From: Oscillospiraceae bacterium
GTDB lineage: Bacteria > Bacillota > Clostridia > Oscillospirales > Ruminococcaceae
NCBI GenBank assembly: GCA_022793675.1
Contig: JAAWDH010000036.1
Coordinates: 1-35,159 of the forward strand
Direction of reading: 5' to 3'
DNA length: 35,159 nt
The notes under the pieces are model-generated. The model was not told where the DNA came from. It worked only from the letters and a program-made list of their open reading frames with translations, and searched no databases. Every line of letters begins with the position of its first letter. Position 1 is the first letter of the stretch. Below, piece after piece: positions 1 to 7,079 of the stretch. The position numbers and the translations under genes were made by a program.

Positions 1-188
1 GACGGGCACTATCTGATTTGAGTATTGGCGATAAATTGTTTACTCCTAATAGAACTCAAATAGACATTTACAGTTTCCATTTATATGGAAAAATTCTTGA
101 TTCTGTTAGTGCAGGATACACTTGTGTAATGATTTGTTCCGTTGTAAATGAAGAATTGAGCACAGATGTTATATTAAGGAAACAATAA
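1..188 (+). CDS. C-terminal fragment of an unrecognised protein
   Basis: An open frame entering from the left edge (codons in phase with position 3) runs about 61 residues to TAA at 186-188. Its beginning lies outside the window. The tail contains an IGDKL motif, then a YGKIL and an AGYTC stretch, faintly recalling the beta-barrel domain that follows the GTPase domain in translation factors. That resemblance is too weak to name the protein. Base composition is clearly more AT-rich than the genes from 400 onwards. A hairpin overlaps the stop codon, which supports this being a real gene end. Confidence 0.5.
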   Translation, partial: RALSDLSIGDKLFTPNRTQIDIYSFHLYGKILDSVSAGYTCVMICSVVNEELSTDVILRKQ

Positions 189-225
189 AGAGAGTACAAA
201 ACACAAAAGTTGTACCCTCTTTATT
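187..225 (+). terminator. Hairpin terminator of the first partial gene
   Basis: Arms 187-199 and 210-222 are complementary over 13 bases with one mismatch, with a 10-base loop and an AT-rich tail. The left arm begins inside the TAA stop codon, a usual position for an intrinsic terminator. Confidence 0.6.
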
Positions 226-288
226 GTTGTGTGCAAAATATAATAGCTGTTCAGATGTATAGATATACATTAGAATTAATTAATCTAG

Positions 289-370
289 CATCAGCAACCA
301 CCATCTTAAAAAGGGGCAAAGATTTAAGAAAGGTTGTGAATAAATATACATCAACAACCGCCATCTTAAA
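289..370 (+). repeat. Pair of 22-bp direct repeats exactly 60 bp apart
   Basis: Positions 289-310 and 349-370 are the same 22-mer except for two A/G changes, both ending CCATCTTAAA. They lie in the AT-rich gap 226-406 upstream of the nucleoside phosphorylase homologue. They could be regulator sites or a small duplication. The rest of the gap shows only an isolated TATAAT at 239-244 without a good -35. Confidence 0.55.
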
Positions 371-406
371 TTGGGAGTATATTTATATATAAGAGGAAAA
401 CCTACT

Positions 407-1048
407 ATGATTATGAAGCATGATATACCGATCTTGGAATTTGATACTGACCCATCGGCTGTCCTGATGCCAGCACATGAGAACCTGCCGATAGAGCTGC
501 CCAAAAAAGCGGTGTTTGCCTTCTTGGAGGGCCATATTGACGAATACGCCAAAGCACACGGCGCTAGGGTGGCTGGGGAGTTCCAGACAATAACCAAGTC
601 CTTTCCGATATACATACTTCCTTATAAAGGCGAGGAAATCTGCCTTTGCCAGGCGCCTTTGGGGTCTGCGGCGGCCGTCCAGATGATGGACTGGCTGATC
701 GGGTACGGCGTAAAAGAGGTCAACCCGGCGGCCATGCAGGCGATAGAAAAGGCTTTGAAGGAGCATGGGCTGGCCTACCGCGAGGTCGTCACCTGGACAA
801 CAGATGGGTTCTTCCGCGAAACCAGAGACAAGGTGACTTATCGGAAAGAAGAGGGCTGCGAGGTGGTCGAAATGGAATGTGCTGGCCTTGCCGCCTGTGC
901 ATCTTTCCGCGGCGCGGTCTGGGGCTGCTTGCTGTTTACCGCCGATACGCTGGCTGACGCTGAGTATTATGATGAGCGCGGCTGGGGAGGGGATTCGTTT
1001 GGCGGCGCGCTTGAGCTGTGTCTGGATGCCGTCATTCGTATCGGCTGA
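407..1048 (+). CDS. Nucleoside phosphorylase family protein with internal deletion
   Basis: The family (uridine/purine nucleoside phosphorylases) cleaves nucleosides with phosphate to sugar-1-phosphate and base. Recognisable parts are an N-terminal strand region, YKGEEICLCQAPLGSAAA, WTTDGFFRETRDKV, and the ribose-binding-type segment with VVEMECAGLAA. Between YGVKEV and NPAAMQ (near base 720), relatives carry about 40 more residues, including the glycine-rich G-T/S-C-G loop and a DEGTS-type segment. Here the two flanks are joined in frame. The product is about 213 residues against roughly 250 normally. The start ATG at 407 has AAGAGGA at 391-397; a TTG further upstream lacks a site. It has its own downstream hairpin. 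It may be a decaying gene or a product with changed activity; normal catalysis is unlikely. Confidence 0.8.
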   Translation: MIMKHDIPILEFDTDPSAVLMPAHENLPIELPKKAVFAFLEGHIDEYAKAHGARVAGEFQTITKSFPIYILPYKGEEICLCQAPLGSAAAVQMMDWLIGYGVKEVNPAAMQAIEKALKEHGLAYREVVTWTTDGFFRETRDKVTYRKEEGCEVVEMECAGLAACASFRGAVWGCLLFTADTLADAEYYDERGWGGDSFGGALELCLDAVIRIG

Positions 1049-1054
1049 TTGACG

Positions 1055-1092
1055 CCCCTCTTTTGCAGATTTTCCACACTGCAAGAGAGGGG
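1055..1092 (+). terminator. Hairpin after the nucleoside phosphorylase homologue
   Basis: Arms 1055-1068 and 1079-1092 form a 14-bp stem with one G-T pair and a 10-base loop, seven bases after the stop codon. The T tract is short (TTTAG), so termination may be partial. Confidence 0.65.
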
Positions 1093-1162
1093 TTTAGTAC
1101 CACTTCAAATATAACTAACCAGTTACTTATAAAAATCGGGTTATCTTTGTCCAGTCTGCCGC

Positions 1163-1191
1163 TTGAAAAAAGCGGGCTGGGCGTTTATACT
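1163..1191 (+). promoter_or_regulatory. Candidate promoter of the TetR-nag operon
   Basis: TTGAAA at 1163-1168 and TATACT at 1186-1191 are separated by exactly 17 bp. No other good promoter is seen before the TetR gene, so the transcript would begin near 1198 and carry a leader of about 330 nt made of repeat DNA. Confidence 0.6.
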
Positions 1192-1207
1192 GTAGTTAAG
1201 AGGAAAC

Positions 1208-1396
1208 CTTTGAACCCCTCCGGCTCTGCGGAGCCGCCTCCGCTCTCGAACCCCTCTGCCCTTGCGAGGGCACCTCCCCTTTCAGGGGAGGCAGGGGCTT
1301 TTCCATCGCACACTGGTTCCATTCGGGCAGCCTTTGGCTCCCCTGAGAAGGGGTAGTTTTCTGCGAAAACGCTGTCGCCGCAGCGACTGAGGGGTT
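1208..1396 (+). repeat. Palindromic intergenic element with short terminal inverted repeats
   Basis: The block begins AACCCCTC and ends GAGGGGTT, giving 8-bp terminal inverted repeats. It contains several internal hairpins (CTCCCC/GGGGAG, GGCTCTGCGGAGCC, a CGCCGCAGCG region). This layout is that of small non-autonomous repeats of gut Clostridia. A decayed copy of its right end recurs at about 9255-9280, again directly beside the CGACGCAGTAGG repeat. It has no coding potential. Confidence 0.6.
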
Positions 1397-1399
1397 AAA

Positions 1400-1512
1400 C
1401 CTTATCGACGCAGTAGGCGGATAAATCTGTGTTGACGTGTACCCTGGCGATTAAAAGTTTTGCGGAGCTTTTTCAAAAGCGACCGTATTCCTCGTACCCC
1501 TCGTACTCCTCG
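1400..1512 (+). repeat. Right half of the composite hairpin repeat (copy 1)
   Basis: It contains, in order, TCGACGCAGTAGGC, a TGTACCCTGGCGATTAAAAG segment, a hairpin-like GCTTTTTCAAAAGC, and tandem TCGTACCCC/TCGTACTCC units. Other copies in the window carry the same modules in the same order. The element ends about 15 bases before the TetR start. Read through in frame it adds a spurious N-terminal extension to that gene. Confidence 0.8.
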
Positions 1513-1527
1513 AAAGAAGGGATGCTT

Positions 1528-2166
1528 TTGACAGAAAAGAAAACCAGCCGTTCGGAGCAGACCCGGCTGAAAATCCTCGCTGCCGCTGAAGCGGTGTTCG
1601 CCGAAAAAGGGCTTGACGGCGCGCGGGTGGATGAAATTGCGGCGCTTGCCGGGGCCAATAAACGGATGCTCTACGAATACTACGAAAGCAAAGAAAACCT
1701 CTACGGCGTCGTGCTGCAAAGCGTCTATCAGCGCTTGGGGGACTGCGAGCTGTTTTTGACGGCCGCGCCGGAGACGCCCGACGCGGAGCAGGCCATCGGC
1801 GACCTTGTGGCCGCCTATTTCTCCTTCCTGGAAAAAAATCCTACCTATGTGCGGATGGTCATGTGGGAGAACCTTTACGGCGCGCGGCATTTCGACGCGA
1901 TGGGTTTGGGCGGCGTCCGCGACCCGGTCAAAAAGGCTATCCGCCAGCTGGTCGCCGCCGGGCGCAAAACCGGCGTGTTCCGCGCCGAAGCTGACGAGGA
2001 ACAGGTGCTGATGACGCTGTTTGCCTGTACCTTCAACTTTTTTTCCAATATCCATACGATGTCGCGGGTAATGGGGCGGGATCTTGCCGCCGGCGAGGCG
2101 CTGGTGCAGCGCCAGCGCCAGGTAACCGAGCTGCTGCTTTGCTATCTGACGCCGAAAGGAGATTGA
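1528..2166 (+). CDS. TetR-family transcriptional regulator
   Basis: This is a one-component repressor; the N-terminal helix-turn-helix binds DNA and the C-terminal helical domain senses a ligand. Residues 12-60 (TRLKILAAAEAVFAEKG ... VDEIAALAGANKRMLYEYYESKENLY) match the TetR DNA-binding domain. The rest is an all-helical domain, giving 212 residues in total, a normal length. TTG at 1528 is chosen because AGAAGG at 1515-1520 sits seven bases upstream. ATG at 1522 is too close to that site, and the frame further up is repeat DNA. The gene is first in the cluster and its stop is two bases before nagA, so it probably controls the amino sugar operon. Confidence 0.88.
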   Translation: MTEKKTSRSEQTRLKILAAAEAVFAEKGLDGARVDEIAALAGANKRMLYEYYESKENLYGVVLQSVYQRLGDCELFLTAAPETPDAEQAIGDLVAAYFSFLEKNPTYVRMVMWENLYGARHFDAMGLGGVRDPVKKAIRQLVAAGRKTGVFRAEADEEQVLMTLFACTFNFFSNIHTMSRVMGRDLAAGEALVQRQRQVTELLLCYLTPKGD

Positions 2167-2168
2167 CT

Positions 2169-3341
2169 ATGGACAATTATACTATTGCGAATGCCCGCGT
2201 CATTACGCCCATGCGCATTATCGACGGCGGCATGGCGGCGGTTCGGGACGGCGTACTTTGCTATGTCGGGCCTTATGACGCCGCAGAATGCTGCGGGACG
2301 GTTATCGACGCCGGTGGGCTTTACCTGTCGCCGGGGTTTATCGACCTGCATACCCATGGCGGGGGCGGCCACGATTTTATGGATGCTGTGCCCGAGGCTT
2401 TTCTTGGGGCGGCAAAGCTCCATGCGGCGCATGGCACGACCTGCCTGCTGCCGACCTCCCTTTCCAGCTCCGACGAGGAGCTGCTCGGTTTCTTTGACGC
2501 CTATCGGAAAGCCCTTCCGGATAATGGCGAAGGGGCGGCTATGCCGGGGCTGCACCTGGAAGGGCCGTTTTTCTCCCATGCCCAGTCCGGCGCGCAGGAC
2601 AAACGCTACATCGGCCCGCCGGAGCCGGCGCGCTACGAAAAAATCCTGGCGGCAGGGAAGGGGCTGATTTTGCGCTGGAGCGCTGCGGCGGAACTGCCCG
2701 GCGCGATGGCTTTCTTCCGCCGGCTGCGGGAGGAAGGCATTTTCTGCGCCATTGGCCACAGCGACGCCACCGACGATATCGCCTGCGAAGCGATTGAGAA
2801 CGGCTGCACCCATCTGACCCACCTTTACAGCGCGATGAGCGGGATGGTCCGGATAAAATCCTACCGTTACCCCGGCCTGATCGAAAGCGCTTTCCTATTC
2901 GACGAGATGACCGCCGAGGTGATCGCCGACGGCTGCCACCTGCCGGGGCGTATGCTGCGGCACTGCTATCGGGCGCTGGGGACCAACCGCCTTTGTTTGG
3001 TGACCGATTCGCTGCGCGGGGCAGGGATGCCGGACGGCGAGAGCACCCTCGGGAGCCTCAAAAACGGCCAGCCCTGCATCATCGAGGAAGGGGTGGCGAA
3101 GCTGCCTGACCGCAGCGCCTTTGCGGGGAGCGTGGCGACGGCCGACCGGCTGGTGCGGAATATGCGCGATTTGGCGGGCGCGCCGCTGACGGACGCCGTG
3201 AAGATGATGACGATGACGCCGGCGAGGCTGATGGGATTCAAAAAGAAAGGGGTCCTAGCGCCGGGCATGGACGCCGATATGGTGCTGTTTGACGACGGTA
3301 TCGCCGTCAGCAGGACGTTTATATCGCGGCTGCCAAAGTAA
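2169..3341 (+). CDS. nagA: N-acetylglucosamine-6-phosphate deacetylase
   Basis: It hydrolyses the acetyl group from N-acetylglucosamine-6-phosphate in the cytoplasm, giving glucosamine-6-phosphate. It is a 390-residue amidohydrolase. The metal-binding HTH is at 61-63, HLEGPF with the metal glutamate near 131, GHSDAT with His197, THLTHLYSAM with His218, and the catalytic aspartate in VTDSLRGAGMPDG at 280. The C-terminal GVLAPGMDADMVLFD strand is typical. The usual HLFNAM is HLYSAM here. AAGGAG lies about seven bases upstream of ATG 2169. It follows the TetR gene by two bases and is followed by a nagB-like gene. No sugar kinase or PTS gene is in the cluster, so the source of the phosphorylated substrate is unclear. 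Confidence 0.92.
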   Translation: MDNYTIANARVITPMRIIDGGMAAVRDGVLCYVGPYDAAECCGTVIDAGGLYLSPGFIDLHTHGGGGHDFMDAVPEAFLGAAKLHAAHGTTCLLPTSLSSSDEELLGFFDAYRKALPDNGEGAAMPGLHLEGPFFSHAQSGAQDKRYIGPPEPARYEKILAAGKGLILRWSAAAELPGAMAFFRRLREEGIFCAIGHSDATDDIACEAIENGCTHLTHLYSAMSGMVRIKSYRYPGLIESAFLFDEMTAEVIADGCHLPGRMLRHCYRALGTNRLCLVTDSLRGAGMPDGESTLGSLKNGQPCIIEEGVAKLPDRSAFAGSVATADRLVRNMRDLAGAPLTDAVKMMTMTPARLMGFKKKGVLAPGMDADMVLFDDGIAVSRTFISRLPK

Positions 3342-3387
3342 GCCCATCCATGGATATTCCTATCAAACAATAAAAAGGAGCGTTTTT

Positions 3388-4158
3388 ATGCCTGCTGTTT
3401 ATGATAAGCTATCCGTCCATATCTATCCGACCCGTGCAGAGATGGGCAAGGCGGCGTCGGAAGCCTGCGTGGCGCTGCTGAACCAGCTGTTGGGGCAGAA
3501 AGAGGAGCTGAACCTCATCTTTGCCGCCGCGCCCTCGCAGAACGAGTTCCTCGAAGGGCTTGCCGACGCCGGGCGGAACGGACGGCTTGACTTTTCCCGC
3601 ATCAACGCCTTCCATATGGACGAATATATCGGGCTTGCCGCCGACGCGCCGCAGGGCTTCGGCAACTTCCTGCGCGCCCGCCTTTTTGACCGCGTCCCTT
3701 TTAAGCGCGTTTACTGCATCGATCCGACGGCTGAGCCGGAGGCCGAGGCCCGCCGGTATGCGGCGCTCCTGGCGGCCCATCCCTGCGACTTGGTCTGCAT
3801 GGGCATCGGCGAAAACGGCCATATCGCCTTCAATGACCCCCATGTCGCAGATTTTGACGACCCGCTGGCCGTCAAGGCCGTGGAGCTGGACGGGAAATGT
3901 CGGATGCAGCAGGTCCACGACGGCTGTTTCGCCGCCCTTTCCGACGTGCCGGCCCAGGCGCTGACGCTGACAGTCCCTATGCTGACGCGCGCGCCGCACA
4001 TCATCTGTGTCGTCCCTGGCCCGGCCAAAGCCGAGGCGGTGCGCAGCGCGCTGGAAGGGCCGGTCGCCCCCAGCTGCCCGGCATCGGTGCTGCGGCGCTG
4101 CGAAGGCGCGTCGCTCTGGCTGGACAGCGGCAGCGCCGCGCTGCTGAAGGGGGTCTGA
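3388..4158 (+). CDS. Glucosamine-6-phosphate deaminase-like protein, divergent subfamily
   Basis: It belongs to the NagB/6-phosphogluconolactonase fold family, whose classic member converts glucosamine-6-phosphate to fructose-6-phosphate and ammonia. Residues 75-80 FHMDEY carry the catalytic Asp78. GIGENGHIAFND at 139-150 carries His145, with Asp150 where NagB usually has Glu. The phosphate-binding GGTP loop of NagB is replaced by AAAPSQNEF near 46-54, so the substrate may differ. It is 256 residues, near the family length. AAGGAG at 3375-3380 fixes ATG 3388. It lies 46 bases after nagA and two bases before the next gene. Confidence 0.8.
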   Translation: MPAVYDKLSVHIYPTRAEMGKAASEACVALLNQLLGQKEELNLIFAAAPSQNEFLEGLADAGRNGRLDFSRINAFHMDEYIGLAADAPQGFGNFLRARLFDRVPFKRVYCIDPTAEPEAEARRYAALLAAHPCDLVCMGIGENGHIAFNDPHVADFDDPLAVKAVELDGKCRMQQVHDGCFAALSDVPAQALTLTVPMLTRAPHIICVVPGPAKAEAVRSALEGPVAPSCPASVLRRCEGASLWLDSGSAALLKGV

Positions 4159-4160
4159 CC

Positions 4161-5051
4161 ATGTTCCAGCTTGCCGTTATCAGCGACGAAGTGTCACAGG
4201 ACCTCGATACCGTGATTGAATTTGCCCAGCGCTTCCGCCTTGCCGGCATTGAGGTGCGTTCCCTTTGGGACAAGGGGCCGTTTGACTTTTCCCCCGCCGA
4301 CGTCGAAAAGATCCGGCGGAAAACCGCCGAGGCGGGCCTTGCCGTCCCCTGTATCGGCTCGCCCTTTTTCAAGTGCGATATCGGCGATGAAGCTGCCGCC
4401 GCGGCCCACCTTGAGGGGCTGAAACGCTGCATCGACGCCGCCCTCGCCCTCGGCGCGCCGCTTATCCGCGGGTTCTCTTTCTGGAAAAAGGGGAACCTGC
4501 CGCTTGCGGCGGTGGCCGAACGTTTTGCGCCGGTTGTCCCGTTGCTGGAAAGCGCCGGTTTGACGCTGGTGCTGGAGCCTGACCCAGCGGTCAATACCCC
4601 CAACGGCCGTGCCCTCGCGCAGCTGCTGGGGCTGATCGGCTCGCCGCGGGTGGCGGCCCTTTGGGACCCCGGCAATATCATCTTTGACGACGCTGGCGAA
4701 TGCCCTTACCCCGACGGCTACGAGGCAGTCAAGCCCTATCTGCGGCATATGCACCTAAAGGACGCCCGCCGGGTGGACGGCGCGGCGCAGGCGGTGGCCG
4801 TGGGGACGGGGGAGGTCGACATGGCGGGGCAGTTTGCGCGCCTGCTCGCCGACGGCTATAGCGGCTGGGTGTCGCTGGAGACCCACTACCGCCTGGCCCG
4901 TACGATCAGCGAGGAGAGTATGCGCCTGCCGTCCGGTTCGGGCTTTTCCGAGGGCGGCTACGCGGCCAGCGCCGACTGCCTCGCCCATTTTTACCGCCTG
5001 CTTGAACGGGAGGTCCCCGGGGCGCTGCCCCAGGCCCCGCCCAAGGGATAA
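4161..5051 (+). CDS. Sugar phosphate isomerase/epimerase (xylose isomerase-like TIM barrel)
   Basis: It is a 296-residue member of the AP-endonuclease-2/xylose-isomerase-like TIM barrel family, metal enzymes that isomerise, epimerise or dehydrate sugars and keto-sugars. Visible metal-site strands are VLEPDP, LWDPGN, HMHLKDA and WVSLETHY near the C-terminal end, each supplying a Glu, Asp or His. The start ATG 4161 follows GAAGGGGG and overlaps the operon closely (two bases after the nagB-like stop). The last residues, GALPQAPPKG, lie in a repeat-like palindromic sequence, so the natural C-terminus may have been shorter. With the oxidoreductases next door it suggests a 3-keto or epimerisation route; the exact reaction cannot be read from sequence. 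Confidence 0.82.
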   Translation: MFQLAVISDEVSQDLDTVIEFAQRFRLAGIEVRSLWDKGPFDFSPADVEKIRRKTAEAGLAVPCIGSPFFKCDIGDEAAAAAHLEGLKRCIDAALALGAPLIRGFSFWKKGNLPLAAVAERFAPVVPLLESAGLTLVLEPDPAVNTPNGRALAQLLGLIGSPRVAALWDPGNIIFDDAGECPYPDGYEAVKPYLRHMHLKDARRVDGAAQAVAVGTGEVDMAGQFARLLADGYSGWVSLETHYRLARTISEESMRLPSGSGFSEGGYAASADCLAHFYRLLEREVPGALPQAPPKG

Positions 5052-5083
5052 AATCCCTTGGGAATCCCAACCTTTGGCAAACT
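5019..5083 (+). repeat. Palindromic repeat at the isomerase 3' end
   Basis: Hairpins GGGGCGCTGCCCC and CCAAGGGATAAAATCCCTTGG are followed by AATCCCAACCTTTGGCAAA. A related block, with CTTGAGAATCCCAATACTTG then GCAAAA, occurs at about 25040-25080. The repeat covers the isomerase stop codon and ends just before the ribosome binding site of the next gene. It could act as an intercistronic RNA stabiliser or partial terminator. Confidence 0.6.
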
Positions 5084-5101
5084 TTTGAGAGGAGCATAAA
5101 A

Positions 5102-6172
5102 ATGAAAGTGTTGAATGTGGCAATTTTAGGGCAGGGGAGGAGCGGCCTTGACATCCACGGCGCGGCGCTGCCCCACGACGGACGCTTTAAGGTCGCGGCG
5201 GTGGTGGACGCCCTGCCCGACCGCCGCGAGAAGGCAGCGAAGCTGTTCGGCTGCCCAGTCTACGCCGATTACCGGGAGCTGTTCGGCCGGGAGGATATCG
5301 ACCTGGCGGTCAACGCGCTGCCCAGCCATTTCCACCCGCCGGTGACCATTGATCTGCTGCGCCATGGCTTCAACGTCATGACCGAAAAGCCAATGGCCCG
5401 CACGGCTGCCGAGGCGGACGAAATGATCGCCGCCGCCGGACAAAGCGGCAGGATGCTGGCGGTGTTCCAGCAGTCCCGTTTTGCCAGCTATTACCAGAAG
5501 GTCAAGGAGGTTATCGCTTCGGGCAAGCTCGGGCGGATTGTCCAGATTTCAATCTATTTTGACGGTTATGCCCGGCGCTGGGACTGGCAGTGCTGCCAGG
5601 AATTCGGCGCAGGCAGCCTTTATAACACCGGCCCGCACCCGCTCGACCAGGCGCTCGACCTGCTCGATTACCGCGAGGGGATGCCGGAGATTTTCTGCAA
5701 AATGGACCGGGTCAACACTTTTGGCGACGCCGAAGACTACGTCAAACTGATCCTCACCGCCCCCGGCCGGCCGCTTGTCGACCTGGAGGTCTCCAGCTGC
5801 AACGCCTACCCCAATTTCACCTATAACGTCCAAGGGAGCCAGGGTGGGCTGCAGGGGAATCTGACCGCGATGAAATGGCGCTATTTCAAGCCCGGGGAAG
5901 CCCCCGAGCAGCATTTGATCAAAACGCCGCTGATGAAGGAGGACGGCTCGCCGGCCTATTGCTCGGAAAACCTCGCCTGGTACGAGGAATCCTGGGAGGC
6001 GGACGGCGACGATACCCCCTTCACAACCGCTGTCTACCGGATGTATACCACCATTTATGACCACCTGACCGAAGGCAAGCCGCTGCTGGTCACCCCGCAG
6101 CAGGTGCGCCAGCAGATCGCCATCATCGAAAAGTGCCACCAAATGAACCCGCTTTCACGGATGGAGGGCTGA
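5102..6172 (+). CDS. Gfo/Idh/MocA family oxidoreductase 1
   Basis: It is an NAD(P)-dependent sugar or polyol dehydrogenase family member of 356 residues. The N-terminal Rossmann fold begins VAILGQGRSGLDIHG at 6-20. EKP with the catalytic lysine is at 95-97. The C-terminal alpha/beta domain carries NTGPHPLDQ near 175-183, with His179 and Asp182 in the usual catalytic positions. ATG 5102 follows a strong GAGAGGAG site. The family oxidises ring hydroxyls of sugars, inositols or glycosides. Together with the adjacent TIM barrel and second oxidoreductase this points to a keto-sugar intermediate. The substrate is unknown. Confidence 0.85.
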   Translation: MKVLNVAILGQGRSGLDIHGAALPHDGRFKVAAVVDALPDRREKAAKLFGCPVYADYRELFGREDIDLAVNALPSHFHPPVTIDLLRHGFNVMTEKPMARTAAEADEMIAAAGQSGRMLAVFQQSRFASYYQKVKEVIASGKLGRIVQISIYFDGYARRWDWQCCQEFGAGSLYNTGPHPLDQALDLLDYREGMPEIFCKMDRVNTFGDAEDYVKLILTAPGRPLVDLEVSSCNAYPNFTYNVQGSQGGLQGNLTAMKWRYFKPGEAPEQHLIKTPLMKEDGSPAYCSENLAWYEESWEADGDDTPFTTAVYRMYTTIYDHLTEGKPLLVTPQQVRQQIAIIEKCHQMNPLSRMEG

Positions 6173-6174
6173 AA

Positions 6175-7056
6175 ATGTATAAAATCGGTATCATCGGTTC
6201 AGAAAACTCTCACGCCATGGCCTTTGCCCGGATTTTTAACGGCCTGGAAGCGGACGTATCCTACCCTGACATCAAGGTAGTTGGCATTGGCGGGCACTAC
6301 CCCGAGGAAAGCGAAAAGGTTTTCCGCGAATGCGGCTTAGACTTTGTCGCCGACAAGCCGGAAGATATGCTCGGCAGGGTGGACGCCGTGATGGTCACCT
6401 CCCGCAACGGCCTGTTCCATCCCGGTTTCGCCCGGCCCTTTATTGAAGCCGGCCTGCCCGCCTTTATCGACAAGCCCTTCGCCAACGACGCCGAGGAAGC
6501 CCGCGCGCTGGCGCAGCTGGCGAAGGACAAGGGCGTGCCGCTGGCGGGCGGCTCGTCGGTCAAGTACGCCTGGGACGTGCAGCTGTTAAAGCACGCCCGC
6601 GAAACCGCCCAGGCCGGCGCAGTCTTTGGCGGCGAGGCGGCCGCGCCGCTGAATATGCACAACGAATACGGCGGCTTTTATTTCTACGCTTCCCATCTGG
6701 CCGAAATGAGCCTGACCATTTTCGGCTATGACCCGCTGTCGGTCAGCGCTTTTTTGCAGGGCGACAACGTCGCCGCCGTCGTCCGTTATGACCGCTACCT
6801 CGTTGCCAACCGCTTCCACAACGGCAATTATAACTACTCCGCCACCCTTTACGGCGAGAAACGCACGCTGTTCCGCGAAGTCGATATCAGCCTAATCTAC
6901 CGCCACGAATGCGAGAATTTTGCCCATATGCTGCGCACTGGCCAGATGGACCAGTCTTACGAAGAGCTGATCCTGCCCGTTTACTACCTCAACGCGGTTG
7001 AACGCGCCTGGACAACCGGCGTTGAACAGAAAATCGAGCGCCCAGCGCTGGCCTGA
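6175..7056 (+). CDS. Gfo/Idh/MocA family oxidoreductase 2
   Basis: It is a 293-residue relative of the preceding gene but clearly diverged from it. The nucleotide-binding start is IGIIGSENSHA, and the conserved lysine lies in DKPF near 99-102 rather than EKP. The C-terminal half contains FYFYASHLAEM, a plausible catalytic His region. ATG 6175 is two bases after the previous stop, with GGAGGG just upstream, so the two are translationally coupled. Paired Gfo/Idh/MocA enzymes often act sequentially or as a hetero-oligomer; that is inference here. Confidence 0.83.
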   Translation: MYKIGIIGSENSHAMAFARIFNGLEADVSYPDIKVVGIGGHYPEESEKVFRECGLDFVADKPEDMLGRVDAVMVTSRNGLFHPGFARPFIEAGLPAFIDKPFANDAEEARALAQLAKDKGVPLAGGSSVKYAWDVQLLKHARETAQAGAVFGGEAAAPLNMHNEYGGFYFYASHLAEMSLTIFGYDPLSVSAFLQGDNVAAVVRYDRYLVANRFHNGNYNYSATLYGEKRTLFREVDISLIYRHECENFAHMLRTGQMDQSYEELILPVYYLNAVERAWTTGVEQKIERPALA

Positions 7057-7079
7057 CAGGCAGGAGGAGGCGCTTTGCG

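Noticed and set aside
646-957. 103-codon frame inside the nucleoside phosphorylase, considered as evidence of a frameshift
   Set aside because: The main frame keeps family motifs on both sides, so the defect is an in-frame deletion, not a frameshift.
1429-1527. N-terminal extension of the TetR gene
   Set aside because: These codons are the composite repeat; a ribosome site correctly spaced for TTG 1528 exists.
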